Below are positions 9,749-23,621 of a stretch of DNA of 26,024 nucleotides, piece after piece. Source of the stretch: Chromera velia (taxonomy: Eukaryota; Sar; Chromeraceae); contig JAHBMJ010001086.1 of assembly GCA_018398765.1 (NCBI GenBank), positions 5,375-31,398 of the forward strand, given 5' to 3'. Each line of letters starts with the position of its first letter. Position 1 is the first letter of the stretch. The notes beneath the pieces were generated by a model. That model was not told the DNA's origin and ran no database searches. It saw only the letters and a list, made by a program, of their open reading frames with translations. Position numbers and translations under genes: made by a program.

Positions 9749-11242
9749 ATGGTGGTGGAAAGGTTTATTAATTGCTTTCTCATACTTTGCATGCCTCTTC
9801 TGACGGCTGCCTTCTCTCCCGGCCGTCTCCTTTCCTCTTCACCGGACTTGCTTGCAAGAGGGAGACGGCCGTCACAATCCTTGTCACTGTCAGAGGAGAC
9901 GGGAGCGTTGCCTTCCCGTCTCCACGCCTCAAGCTTGACTTTCGGTCCCTCCGCAGACATCCCACAGACACCCGGGATGCCAGATCCCTCCTCAGACATG
10001 GTCTCACGACTTCTGAAGGAGAGAATCATCATGCTGGGCGACCAGGTCGACGACTCTTTGGCCAACGCGCTAATTGCGCAAATGCTCTACCTGGCCAATG
10101 AGAACCCGAGTGAGCCCATCACCATGCTCATCAACTCTCCTGGAGGGTCTGTCTCTGCGGGACTGGCCATTTACGACACCATGAACTACCTGCCTTGCGA
10201 AGTCCACACGACCTGTGTGGGCATGGCGGCGTCAATGGGTTCTTTCTTGTTGTCTTCAGGAACGAAGGGAAAACGGAAGAGCTTCCCGAACGCGCAGATC
10301 ATGATTCACCAACCCCTGGGAGGAGCAGGAGGTGAGTTGGAACAGGACGGCATCAGATGAGCTAGAAGGAAGCAAAAGGGACATGCATTGTGAGTCGATG
10401 AGGTGATTTGGGGAGGGAAGACGAAGGAGAAGAGGACGAACGAATACATGAAGTTCACCTGCTGTCATTTGTCATTGTGTGCCTCCTTTCTCAGTTGCCA
10501 CAAAGTGTTTCTTCAACACATGGGCTTCCTGGAGTCCCCTCAATCACTCTGCCCCGCTCTATCACCCATTTCTTCTTCAATGAATTAGCTCTATCACACA
10601 TTTCTGGTCTGCTTCGTCTTTCTTGACGCTTCTGTTGAAGCGGCTTGTAAGTTGTCTCTTCTTTTCATTGAACCCATGATTTACAACGGTTCATATTCGC
10701 ATGGCATACCGGAAAGGAAAAGCATTTCTTCTATCGGACGTCAGAAGTGCACATTTCATGCATACGAACGGTGATGGCACGTCAGAATCGGGGTGACAGG
10801 CATCTATTCTGCTCTGACACACTCGTTCACTCTCTCATTTTTCACGAACCTGCATGCCGCTTGACCTCCTCCTCGGTGCAGCCTCCCAATTTCGTCTCGA
10901 AACAGCTGTTTCCAGAACACAAGACACAGAATGACTGACCCAACCCCTCCCCAGAATTCCATGCGCATCCTTATTCCTCCTCTCTTCTCTCTCGATCTTT
11001 CTCCTCCAGGCCAGGCAGCCGACGTGGAGATCCAGGTGAAGGAGATCATGCACACGCGGCAGAAGCTGGACACGTACCTCGCGTACAACACTGGACAGCC
11101 GTACGAGAAGATTCGAGACGACTGCGACCGAGATTTCTGGATGACGGCCGAGGAGGCGAAGGAGTACGGACTGATTGATGAGGTCATCCAGACGAAGACA
11201 TCCCACATCAAGATTCCAGAGATTCCCACTTTGGCATACTGA
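9749..11242 (+). CDS. clpP: Plastid-targeted ATP-dependent Clp protease proteolytic subunit ClpP
   Basis: Two exons, 9749-10331 and 11010-11242, with a GTGAGT...CAG intron splitting a Gly codon; 271 residues. ClpP is the serine-peptidase barrel that degrades proteins unfolded by a Clp/Hsp100 ATPase. The catalytic triad is visible: Ser162 in GMAASMGSF, His187 in QIMIHQP and Asp236 in [28 protein letters not shown] and [13 protein letters not shown] are also family signatures. The N-terminus from this ATG has a hydrophobic signal peptide ([15 protein letters not shown]) with a predicted cut before Phe22 (TAA|FSP). A Ser/Arg-rich, acid-poor segment to about residue 45 follows. This is the bipartite leader of complex red-lineage plastids, so the protein should act in the plastid stroma. 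The ATG at 9626 would place 41 residues before the signal peptide and is less likely. Confidence 0.92.
10332..11009 (+). other. clpP intron (678 bp)
   Basis: Begins GTGAGTTGG and ends in a pyrimidine tract, CTTTCTCCTCCAG. I see no gene, RNA or repeat inside it. Confidence 0.8.
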
Positions 11243-11860
11243 CAGTATGCGACAGTGTTTGAAGAGAAAGTTTTGAGTTCCTAAGGAAATCCATTTCTCT
11301 CACGCCATTCGGGCCTGAATTTCTTGCATGAAGTTGTATTGCCAACTAGATTGCCCAAAATAGACGTACAGAATGAGATTTTAACTCAGATTTATAGACA
11401 TACCCTTTAATTGTGATTTATCATGACAGTCGCAGGTTGCAAACAGTTTCTGCACCGAAGTTTACACACACGCCTAGACACATGCATGTATCGTTGTCAA
11501 TGGTAAATTGCTCCTCGATTTGTTCATTGGTTTCTTCAAAATAAGATCCATGGTTTAGAACATATGAGCTAAAGAGAGCGCTCAATAATGTTGATTCGAT
11601 TCTTTAAGTTTCTATGACTCTTTTTTTGTTTGCATGATCCTAAACATGATCGATGCTATGATCTACTGTATGATCGACGTGCCATCATTTGTATGATATA
11701 TAGTTATTCATATCCCTAGTCATATCCACAGCTAGCGAGATTATGCGTCGGGACTAGTCGGGAAATACGTCGGGATACCTCTATAACGCTAATTCTAGTC
11801 AATTCTGATGCTATAGAAGTAAATTTAATTCATTTAAGTTAGAAGAGAGCGTAACTATTG
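11243..11860. other. Intergenic stretch downstream of clpP
   Basis: AT-rich and without a recognisable gene. Several ATGATC-type words cluster at 11634-11700 and CGTCGGGA occurs twice at about 11746 and 11769. It ends at the target-site duplication of the LTR element. Confidence 0.5.
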
Positions 11861-11864
11861 GTAC

Positions 11865-12341
11865 TGCTTTATCCCCCCTGTCCGGCCACCTTATGGTGTC
11901 CAGATAGAAGGTAAAGCGAGGACAAGAACCTTAGGGAAGATCTAAAGAAGGAATGTGAGCAACACTCACTTAAGCAACACTTTACAAGAGGTTTGGCTCT
12001 ATATTAGTTTAAGCGCTAACGCGATCTCCCAGTGGGATTCCAATCAGCTGGATGCATTCTATCATGCACAGTTTCTACTTATTCCTCTCTCTCAGACTCT
12101 CGATCTCTCTTGATCTATGGTAAACAGACATCAGACTCAAATGATGCTATCCGTTGCTTGAGTAACATGTTGCATGCTTGAATACAAAAGTCAGACTCGA
12201 TCGATTTCAACAATTTTGATCGACGCGCGCGACACGTACAAAACAAAGCGCGGCGGCGGAGCCTGGCGTTAGCACGCGGGCTCATTCAGATATAGCGCAT
12301 GCGAGGGTTCAGAGGGCGGCGCCACAGGGTAGGACTCCACA
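11865..12341 (-). repeat. 3' LTR (477 bp)
   Basis: On the minus strand it starts TGTGGAGTCC and ends AAAGCA. It differs from the other LTR at about 27 positions plus a 6-bp length difference near 12212-12227, where this copy has an extra GATCGAC-like insertion. Confidence 0.85.
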
Positions 12342-12351
12342 AATCCCCCCC
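12342..12351 (-). other. Polypurine tract of the LTR element
   Basis: On the minus strand the bases immediately before the 3' LTR read GGGGGGGATT, the expected plus-strand priming site. It is short, so this is suggestive and gains weight from its exact position. Confidence 0.55.
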
Positions 12352-14379
12352 GGCTACAGACAAGAAAATCGCGTCCCCGCGATCAGCCAGACATATTCAA
12401 GCATGCGTAGAAAAGGAAAAAAAGCGAGCAAAAAAACATGATCAACCAGATATAATGCAAACCCATACAACCAATAGAACACTTTAAAGCATGTAGTCGA
12501 AGGAATAAAATCTCGAGCGTCCTCGCACCATGACAGATACAAGGAAGAGCAAATCAAGACAATAGACATCAACGAACGAACGGCCGTGAACGGCAGCCGG
12601 TCAGACCTATCGGAGGGAGACGCCTGGCGGTACACTGTCTGGCTCTACGCAGATGCTCGCGTAGAGACGGCTAGCTCCACCAAGGCTCCTATCAATTCCC
12701 GTGCTGCGAGGGGGAGAGGCGATACCCAAAGAACCCAGAGGGCCTCCAAAGCACCGGCATGATGGCGGCATCCCCCTGTAGGGAGAAGATGTAGAACGGA
12801 TACAGAGACATGCATGGGCTGCCCCCTCGCTTTTTCTTCTTTTCTCGTTAAACTAGACATCTCTTTAAAGATTTCTTCTCCTTTTACTCCTCCTCTACTC
12901 ATTTTCTCTCCGCCTCTTCCAGTCTCTTTTTCTTAAATTAAGAAGGAAGCCAGGGATAACCCGAAACGTTTCAAAGCAGCAGAAGGAAGTGAGAAGGAGA
13001 CAGTGAATGAAAGCGCCCCCTCGTGTGTTCATGCTCTCAGCCACATGAGGGGTCTGACTCCCAAGCCACACGTAAAGAAGAGAAGCCGAGAGAGAAGAAA
13101 GGTCACTCTTCCAAAAGGAGCTCCAGAAGTTCTAAATATATGGCACATACGGCGCTCGGCTTGTTGCTCTCGCAGTCTGCCTCTTTGATGCTCAGCTTTG
13201 CAATGAGCTCACTCCCCCCCCAAGTTCAGTGCAGGGGCGCAAGGGCGGTCACAGGCAGTCGTGGGCATGCGCGGGCATAAGCATATGGTGGCGACAATCA
13301 GGCAGTCCTCTGCCCGCGTTTCATATGCAGCTGACGTAGGGGTAGGCGATCGACTTCGAGTTGAACTTCTCGTTGATAGAAGGGCTCGGCCGTCTCATCG
13401 AGCATAAATACATTTCACGCATGTCAGCGGCTGCATAAAGGGAGGGAGGGAAGGGACCGCACACATTGTAGACTGCCCCGCTGGTTTCTTTCTATCTCGT
13501 CTCTTCTTTCTGTCTCGTTTTATCCCTTTGCTGCTCTTTTCGACACATGAACTCTCAACTTCAGATAAAAGATGTTCCATTCACACTCAGTCGCTAGTAC
13601 TTCGCATGCTCTTGGCCAGCCTCGATTCGATTCGCCCCCCCCACCCCGAAGCAACCCCTCTCTCCCCCTCTTTCCCCCCTTTTTCCTCCCTCTCCCCCCT
13701 TCCCCATTGTCCCCCCTTCTCCCCCTTCCCCCATGACCCACTTTACCCTTCCCGATCCCTGTTAAAAATTTTGCCGGCGCCGGCGAGAGATGAGGCGGCA
13801 GCTGCCGTGTGCCCTTAGGCTACTCTGTCTCTCAGTAGGTCTGCCGCGACCCTTCTGCCTCTCTTGCCGTCGAGGGCAGGCTCGATATCATTTTATACCC
13901 CTTCCTTACTTCCCCCTCCTTCCTACTCCAGGCTCGCCGCGTCGGGGTCCCAGAGCAGAAGGCCTTCCCCGGCTAGTACACCGGCCGTCACTGCGTTGGT
14001 CCATGTGGTATGCCGCCACCTGTCCCTTCTGTCTGTTTAATATACATGCAGAGTCTCACGCACTCGATCGAACGGCCACTCATCGAACGATCCGCACGAC
14101 ACCCGGACAGCCAGAAGCGACAAGCTTTCTCTTTGAAGAAAATGGTAGCATTGCAGGCACATAAAGAGACGAAGGGCGTCTTTTTGTATTTAAACGCTGC
14201 CGGAGGACCAGTCCAGGCAGACCCAGACACGCTGGAAGTGTTTGCAGGCCATGAAGGTGGTCAGCCTCGCGTAGACAAGCAAACAACCAACAGCAAAGAC
14301 AAGTGAAGGTGATCAGCCGACACTCGTCCGGAAGATGGAGACAGTTGCAGAATCAAAAGACATAAAAAAAACACTCTAC
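12352..14379 (-). other. Interior of the LTR element, no recognised coding sequence
   Basis: About 2 kb without retroelement motifs on either strand. It includes a pyrimidine/C-rich tract at roughly 13636-13735 on the + strand. The candidate frames (for example 12645-12902 minus and 13520-13741 minus) lack domain-like sequence or arise from low complexity. Confidence 0.5.
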
Positions 14380-14517
14380 TGGCCATTTGAATTGTGATCT
14401 GCTCGTAGGCGGCATTCTCAATGAAATCAGGCTCCTCGAAGTCCTGAGCAACACCAAGCAACGTCTCTACCATCGGCTTAAAGTTTGGCGACCTCCAAGG
14501 ATCTTCGGGCTCTCCAC
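14380..14517 (-). pseudogene. Exon-like fragment inside the LTR element, resembling an importin-beta HEAT segment
   Basis: On the minus strand a pyrimidine-rich acceptor (TTTGTCCTTAG) precedes a 138-bp open segment that ends at a possible donor (CCA|GTAGAG). Phases at both ends are 1-1. It encodes about 45 residues of ordinary protein composition, including PMVETLLGVAQDFEEPDFIE and NAAYEQITIQMA. The spacing of LL..A....E......AYE..I..MA recalls the helix pairs of importin-5/Kap121-type karyopherins, but the match is from memory and weak. Being inside a gene-less LTR element in the element's own orientation, it looks like a captured piece of host gene. No flanking exon could be joined. Confidence 0.35.
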
Positions 14518-14724
14518 CTAAGGACAAAGGCAAAGTCTAGGATCAGACTCAAAAGAGATCTCCGAAAGAGGATTCCAGGCAGCTTGGGACGCAAGGGGAT
14601 GCTGAATTCCCCTATTCACGGTCTTTGCCTGACCGTGCCCATATCGTTGCAATCGGCTTTCAACTGTTGCGCAAAAGGAAGATCTGATCTCTATCACAGA
14701 AGGTATACGAAAGTCGACACTCAT

Positions 14725-14742
14725 CGAGCTGAGCGTTCACCA
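14725..14742 (-). other. Primer-binding site of the LTR element
   Basis: TGGTGAACGCTCAGCTCG on the minus strand, three bases inside the 5' LTR. TGG matches the universal tRNA 3' CCA; the primer tRNA cannot be named without the genome's tRNA set. Confidence 0.55.
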
Positions 14743-14745
14743 CAA

Positions 14746-15216
14746 TGCTTTGTCCCCCCTGTCCGGCCACTTTATGGCGTCCAGACAGAAGGTAAAGCGA
14801 GGACAAGAACCTTAGGGAAGATCTAGAGAAGGAACGTGAGCAACACTCACTCAAGCAACACTTTACAAGAGGTTTGGCTCTATATTAGTTTAAGCGCTAA
14901 CGCGATCTCCCAGTAGGATTCTAATCAGCTGGATGCATTCTATCATGCACAGTTTCTACTCATTTCTCTCTCTCAGACTCTCGATTTCTCTTGATCTATG
15001 GTAAACAGACATCAGACTCAAACGATGCTATCCGTTGCTTGAGTAACATGTTGCATGCTTGAATACGAAGGTCAGACTCGATTGATTTCAACAATTTTTG
15101 CGCGCGACACGTACAAAACAAAGCGCGGTGGCAGAGCCTGGTGTCGGTACGCGGGCTCATTCAGATATAGCGTATGCGAGGGTCCAGAGGGCGGCACCAT
15201 AGGGTAGGACTCTACA
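14746..15216 (-). repeat. 5' LTR (471 bp)
   Basis: Starts TGTAGAGTCC and ends AAAGCA on the minus strand. It is the partner of the LTR at 11865-12341. It should carry the element's promoter, but I do not recognise a TATA box with confidence. Confidence 0.85.
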
Positions 15217-15984
15217 GTACTTTTTAGGGGGTTACTACTTCATTAGCTACGATTAGCTACAGTCCTACTTATTTTTTCTATACGCTTTTATAAGCTAGGG
15301 CTCATATCAAATATACCAAAAGTTAGACAAACTGGCAAAGACCAATAAAAGATTGTTTCCGGACCGTTTGGTTATTATAGTTTATACAAAAAAATGTGTT
15401 AAAGGTAGTGATTCGAAGTTAGCTAACATTAGTCGACATCAATTCACCTAGCAATTGACATGTCGAAGTATAACCAGTAATAACCAGAGCTTGGAATTGT
15501 ATTGATACTGAAGTCTATTGTTGATATACTAATTAACTTAATTAGAGATGAGATTTGAAAACGACAAATTAATTGTGGCAAGCGGTGGCGCGGCATTGTC
15601 GTGCTCGTATATGTGTGTCTCGTCTGCCTTGTAGCTGGCGCCTGCGGCGGGCCATACGGCATGCATGTGCATGCAGTGCGCGGAGGCGGCGGCGCGCTGC
15701 GCCACGGCGCGCGCGGCGGACCGCGACGCATGCATTGCGAAAAAATATACCACAAAATTAATTTCCACAGAAATGATCAAAGAGGAGAGCAAGAAAAGCA
15801 CACATCGATCGATGCGTACATGAAGTACAACGTACAAATTGTTCACACTTTTCATCAGTCTGCACCCCTCTGCAAGAATCGTAGAGACTACACAGTCGTC
15901 TTTGCCAGCTTTCGTTGATAGTTGAAGGGAGAGCATAGTCTCGAATCCTTTGCTTCCGCTGCCGCGTACGGAGATTCATTAGCT
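15217..15984. other. Upstream region of the small secreted-protein gene
   Basis: AT-rich to about 15560. Then comes a GC-rich island of about 170 bp (15579-15749) with alternating GCGCGC and GCATGCATG words, framed by inverted AAATTAATT..GTGG arms at 15566-15578 and 15750-15764. After it the sequence returns to average composition up to the ATG at 15985. No gene is seen; frames crossing the island are Arg/Ala/His-rich artefacts. Confidence 0.5.
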
Positions 15985-16284
15985 ATGTTGAAGACCATTC
16001 TTACTTTCCTCTTCATTTTTGCGCTCACTGCCTTTGGGCAGGACGCCTTCGTGGCAAGAGAGTCCAGTGCTGACAGCGCGGCTGGTAGAAACCTGCAGGG
16101 AACCTGGAACTGTGGATGCAAACGGTTCGGCCAGACCATGCTTCTTGAGAGGTGTCCCAGCCTTTACTTTCAGTACTGCTCTGGCTACTGCGATGCTAAG
16201 TGGGGATCGGGTGGTGGCAATCGCCCTTGCCCTAGTGTTGCAGCTTCAACTTTGACACGGTGTACTGGCAACTGCGGTTTCTGA
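15985..16284 (+). CDS. Small secreted cysteine-rich protein
   Basis: Ninety-nine residues in a single exon, ending TGA. I chose the ATG at 15985 because it opens a clean signal peptide (MLKTILTFLFIFALTAFGQ) with likely cleavage near residues 18-21; the frame extends 21 codons upstream to another ATG, which would spoil it. A short Ser/Ala-rich stretch with GRNLQG (residues 22-39) may be a propeptide. The mature part has eight cysteines (43, 45, 57, 65, 69, 82, 93, 97), enough for four disulfides, plus Trp and Gly-rich spacers. I do not recognise the family; the pattern CxC...C...C...C...C...C...C fits many extracellular small proteins. It is probably exported or delivered to an endomembrane compartment. 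Expression is not shown by the sequence. Confidence 0.6.
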   Translation: MLKTILTFLFIFALTAFGQDAFVARESSADSAAGRNLQGTWNCGCKRFGQTMLLERCPSLYFQYCSGYCDAKWGSGGGNRPCPSVAASTLTRCTGNCGF

Positions 16285-17605
16285 GTGGTATATACATGCC
16301 CCTCGCTGAAAATTGGATCGCGAGACTTTCAGCCTGGCCGGAGGAGCATGCATTTATGTATGGTTGATTTTCATGTGCTCTTCGTGATGTTCTGCTAACA
16401 TGGGGGCAGGAACCTCCTCTCGTAAATCATTGCAAGGTGGGGGAGACAGTTGATGGAATCGAAGAAGGCCTACGCACACCACTGAAGCGGGATTCGAAAG
16501 GAGATGGAACAGAGCCCATTGAACAGAAGAGATATTCAGAATCAAACTGCTTAGAAGCGCGCAGTAGAGTAGACGCCACATGGAGCCATGGAGTGAGACA
16601 GACGCTCAGCTAGGTTGTGGCGACGCGCAGGTGTGAGACTGTGACGGCTGCAATTTGGGCTAGTAGCAACCGCACAGTGACAGGGAGTTTCGGAACTCGG
16701 GGGGGGGTAGGAACTCGGGATTGTTACAGTAACAGACTTCGTGGGGTTGCCAACTGCCAGTGAGCGTTCTGTCGTGCATGCATCGCTCTTGCAGTTGTAA
16801 AGAACTTCGGTTCGTTCTTTTATGTAGGCCTATGTGCTTTGGTGGTCGATTGATTGAGAAACAGATGCACGGTTTCTACCAGTGTGCAGAACTGCCCAGA
16901 TAGAAGGATAGCTAGATTGCAGACAGCCGCGGTCGTTTGGCACTTCTTGCAGCATGTACGTGTTTATACCTCAAGTCATGCCTGTGTTCTAAATCCGTCA
17001 CTGGACCATCAGAAAGCAATACTCGATCTCAGACTGCGACAAGCAGGCTGAGTATGCATAGTGTGATGTACGTTTAAAGTGCTTTAATTTACTTTAGGAA
17101 AATTTGTGTTATATCTACATAGCTAGCTACATAGACTGTGATTTTAATAGTACTGTTGCTAGCCATGCATCTAGCCACCAAACTGATACCTATAGATAGC
17201 TATACTACTACCTTTCACTCTAGCTTTCCCTATATGAATTGATAGATGTGCATTCAAGTTACTACCATAGACTGTCCATACTAGTACGTTGTTCAACATT
17301 TATATAATTCATTTTCTTAATTTTATAGATTTTCGAGGGGGCCCGAGGGGATCAAAAATATAAAACAGACTTTTATATTTTCTGAAAAAAGAATAATTGA
17401 TTTATCGTTTTTTAAAAAATATATCAGATTGTATAGATAGAGACAGCACGATTTAATTGTTTTTATTTAGAAACTACTTTAACTAGATCAGAAACATCGA
17501 TGCATCGCCATGCACTCCACTTTGCATTTTATACTCCAAAAAGATTAAAAAAAAAATGTCTTAAATTGGGGTATGTAAATGGATAGGATAGAAAGTGAAA
17601 AGCTA

Positions 17606-17881
17606 TAGGCGTCAGCTAAAAAAACATGTTTTTTTCATTCTAGTTTCAAGTTTCCTTTTGTCAAAATTCTATAAAAAATTAAAACTTTTCTTTGGGCGTT
17701 CTAGAAATGTTAGTCATGTTTTGCGCAACCGTTGTGACTGTTGTTAAGCCCAGTGTTAAACGTCATTAAGTTTTAAAAGATTATATGAAAAGGAAATAAA
17801 AATCTCTCGGATTCAGAGTCTGAATCAGAGATTCTAGCTCGGATTCTTCATGCACTTTTTTTTCTTTATAACCGACGCCTA
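17606..17881. mobile_element. Possible 276-bp MITE
   Basis: TAGGCGTC at 17606 is mirrored by GACGCCTA ending at 17881, and each is flanked by TA. Similarity continues inward imperfectly (CAGCTA against CGGTTA, then A-rich sequence and CATG). The interior is AT-rich and non-coding. The arms are short, so this could be chance. Confidence 0.3.
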
Positions 17882-18147
17882 TATATAGATATTTAGGTCA
17901 AAAGCCGCAAAAACGCTAGAAAAAAACTTGAGAATTATTTTAGGAATTGTTTCAGGTTCTCTTTTGTGCAACGCAAAAACAAGCTTGAAACCTGACAGAA
18001 TCAGCTTCAATCTTCTCCAGGTTGCCAGCATCCTTTTTCCCACTATCCTTTTACGTGCAGAAATCACCATATTGATGACCCACGGCGCACACAGCGCAAA
18101 GCGGGTGGCAACGCGAAGAGAAATATGCACGGACGCACCTGTTTACA

Positions 18148-18206
18148 CGCACACACACACTCACACACACGCGCGCACACTCACCACGCACGCACGCACG
18201 CACTCA
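18148..18206 (+). repeat. CA-rich microsatellite with (CGCA)n
   Basis: Runs of CA interrupted by CT, CGCG and four CGCA units. Confidence 0.85.
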
Positions 18207-19101
18207 CACCCTGGGGGAAAGTGTACGTGCTCGCGTATGTCAAGGAAAACGGAAGGGGAGAGCAAGGTGGAAGAAACGAAGAGAGAACGTGAGGGTGAGG
18301 GAGAGAGGACGGGACGAAGTACACCCATGCAATTTTGTGCACAGTAGAAGAAAATGAAGAAACGTACACGACATGCAGAGTTCATGTGCAGGCAGACTCA
18401 CGGAGTCGGGAGACGGAGTTTTCTTGGCTTCACAATAGGACTCGAACTCACCACCAAATGAAGAAAAGCAAAGTTATGCAGCGAATTAGAGTGTTGATCA
18501 CCACACGTTTACACTGTCACTGGTCGTGTCGCGTTGCAACACGCTGAGAGTTAATTAAGACGGTCCATGCATGCACAGAATCATGGGTGTTCATTCAGAA
18601 ATCGAATTCCAATTATGTGCGTGCAGACATGTATGGAAGAAAGCTCTGACCATCCTTTCCTCCCAACGCAAGACATACAGCCTGCCAACACTCAGTGTCC
18701 CCCCATTCTGTGAATTAGGTTTGAATTCGAATCGAAAGCACAGTCAAAGGTATACAAACACACGAAAGCAGGCGTCGAGAACCATTTGCCCTTCATCTCC
18801 GCCAGGCTCGAACCCAACCAATGATTCCATTGATTAATTAAAAAGGGGCATCAAAGGCAGAAAGAGAAAGAAAGCGAGATGGGCATTTAAAAAAGCAGAG
18901 AGCGACTCAAGGTCGCCAGAAAAATCGGCAGAATCAGACAACAAAAAAGACCTCAATCGGTGAGGGCACACAAACAAATACAGCAAGACAATGTGCCCAC
19001 ATGTATGACACAAGAGTCGGACCAAAAAGCAATTCTGCTCCCCCCCTCTTTCCGAAACCGAGGCTCCACAACCCCTCTTTTCCCCTCCCCAGAACCGCCT
19101 G

Positions 19102-23016
<3,915 letters not shown>

Positions 23017-23621
23017 GCCGTCTCCTTCAATCTAGTACATCTGATTCGGCTCTCAAAAGATTCGGATGTCAAGACCAATACCAGACATGCTCAGGAGTGT
23101 GTGTCATTAACACATGCACTGGAGATTCCCAACCGCAATTTTTGCTGAGTTCGCTGATCCACGGAGCAAGCCCTCAACAGGAAGCGTTAATTTGTTAGAT
23201 GGGGCCCCCGGCTCAGCTATGGCGGCGCCGCGCATGCATGGGTCTTTTTTGTGAGCGCCGCCTCATGCATATATACATCTTTGAGTTTCGCGAGCGTCGA
23301 TCGCGTCGCGTGCGCTCTTTTTTTTGGAAATACGCGCAAAAGATTGCCCCGGCCCACAAATTTCACTTTTTGATCTTCGTTTCCCTCCTGCAATCTTCCA
23401 CAGCATTCGATCATATTCGATCCACTGTTCTGAATTCTTGACTTTTAGACCTGTGCTCTGCGTTTTGCTTTGCATATTCCCTCTCTTCCTTTCTGAAGCA
23501 CACGTGGTAACTTCTGACTGCACGGCAATACGTCAGTCTGGCGGTCTGCAGTGGCTTTGCATTGACACTTTCTCGGTAGCCTGAGCTCTCTCTTTTCAGT
23601 TGATTCATCCGCTGACCAGTC
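23017..23621. promoter_or_regulatory. Divergent upstream region, E1 fusion / CD2BP2-like
   Basis: A 605-bp stretch between two oppositely transcribed genes, so both promoters must lie here. A GCATGCATG word at 23232-23240 matches the TGCATGC core bound by some apicomplexan AP2 factors, and a CATATATACAT stretch at about 23268 is TATA-like. Function is inference. Confidence 0.35.

Larger units (their letters stand above)
11865..15216 (-). mobile_element. Non-autonomous LTR retrotransposon, complete, 3352 bp
   Basis: Two direct repeats (11865-12341 and 14746-15216), about 94% identical, begin TG and end CA. The element is flanked on both sides by GTAC (11861-11864 and 15217-15220), a 4-bp target duplication. 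Polarity is minus. Three bases after the 5' LTR (copy at 14746-15216) stands TGGTGAACGCTCAGCTCG, a primer-binding site that starts with the TGG complementary to a tRNA CCA end. Directly before the 3' LTR (copy at 11865-12341) is the polypurine run GGGGGGGA on the minus strand. The 2.4-kb interior has no gag, protease, integrase or reverse transcriptase that I can recognise, so mobilisation would require proteins from another element (LARD-like class). Confidence 0.8.
16285..19101. other. Large AT-rich intergenic region
   Basis: No gene is supported. 17050-17900 is very AT-rich and contains a possible small inverted-repeat element (17606-17881). 18148-18206 is a CA-rich microsatellite. 18400-18840 has two stretches resembling tRNA T-arms on the minus strand but no tRNA fold. 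TGCATGC-type words occur near 16346, 16778 and 18567. Confidence 0.55.

Noticed and set aside
11990-12060. tRNA-like string (AAGCGCTAACGCGATCTCCC) inside the LTRs
   Set aside because: The B-box is poor and differs between the two LTR copies; the LTR interpretation explains the repeat fully.
12354-12635. 93-codon hydrophobic minus-strand frame in the LTR element
   Set aside because: No retroelement motif, weak composition and no splice or start support.
18430-18815. Two minus-strand T-arm-like words (AGTTCGAGTCC and GGTTCGAGCC)
   Set aside because: No matching acceptor stem or D-arm upstream; not tRNA genes.
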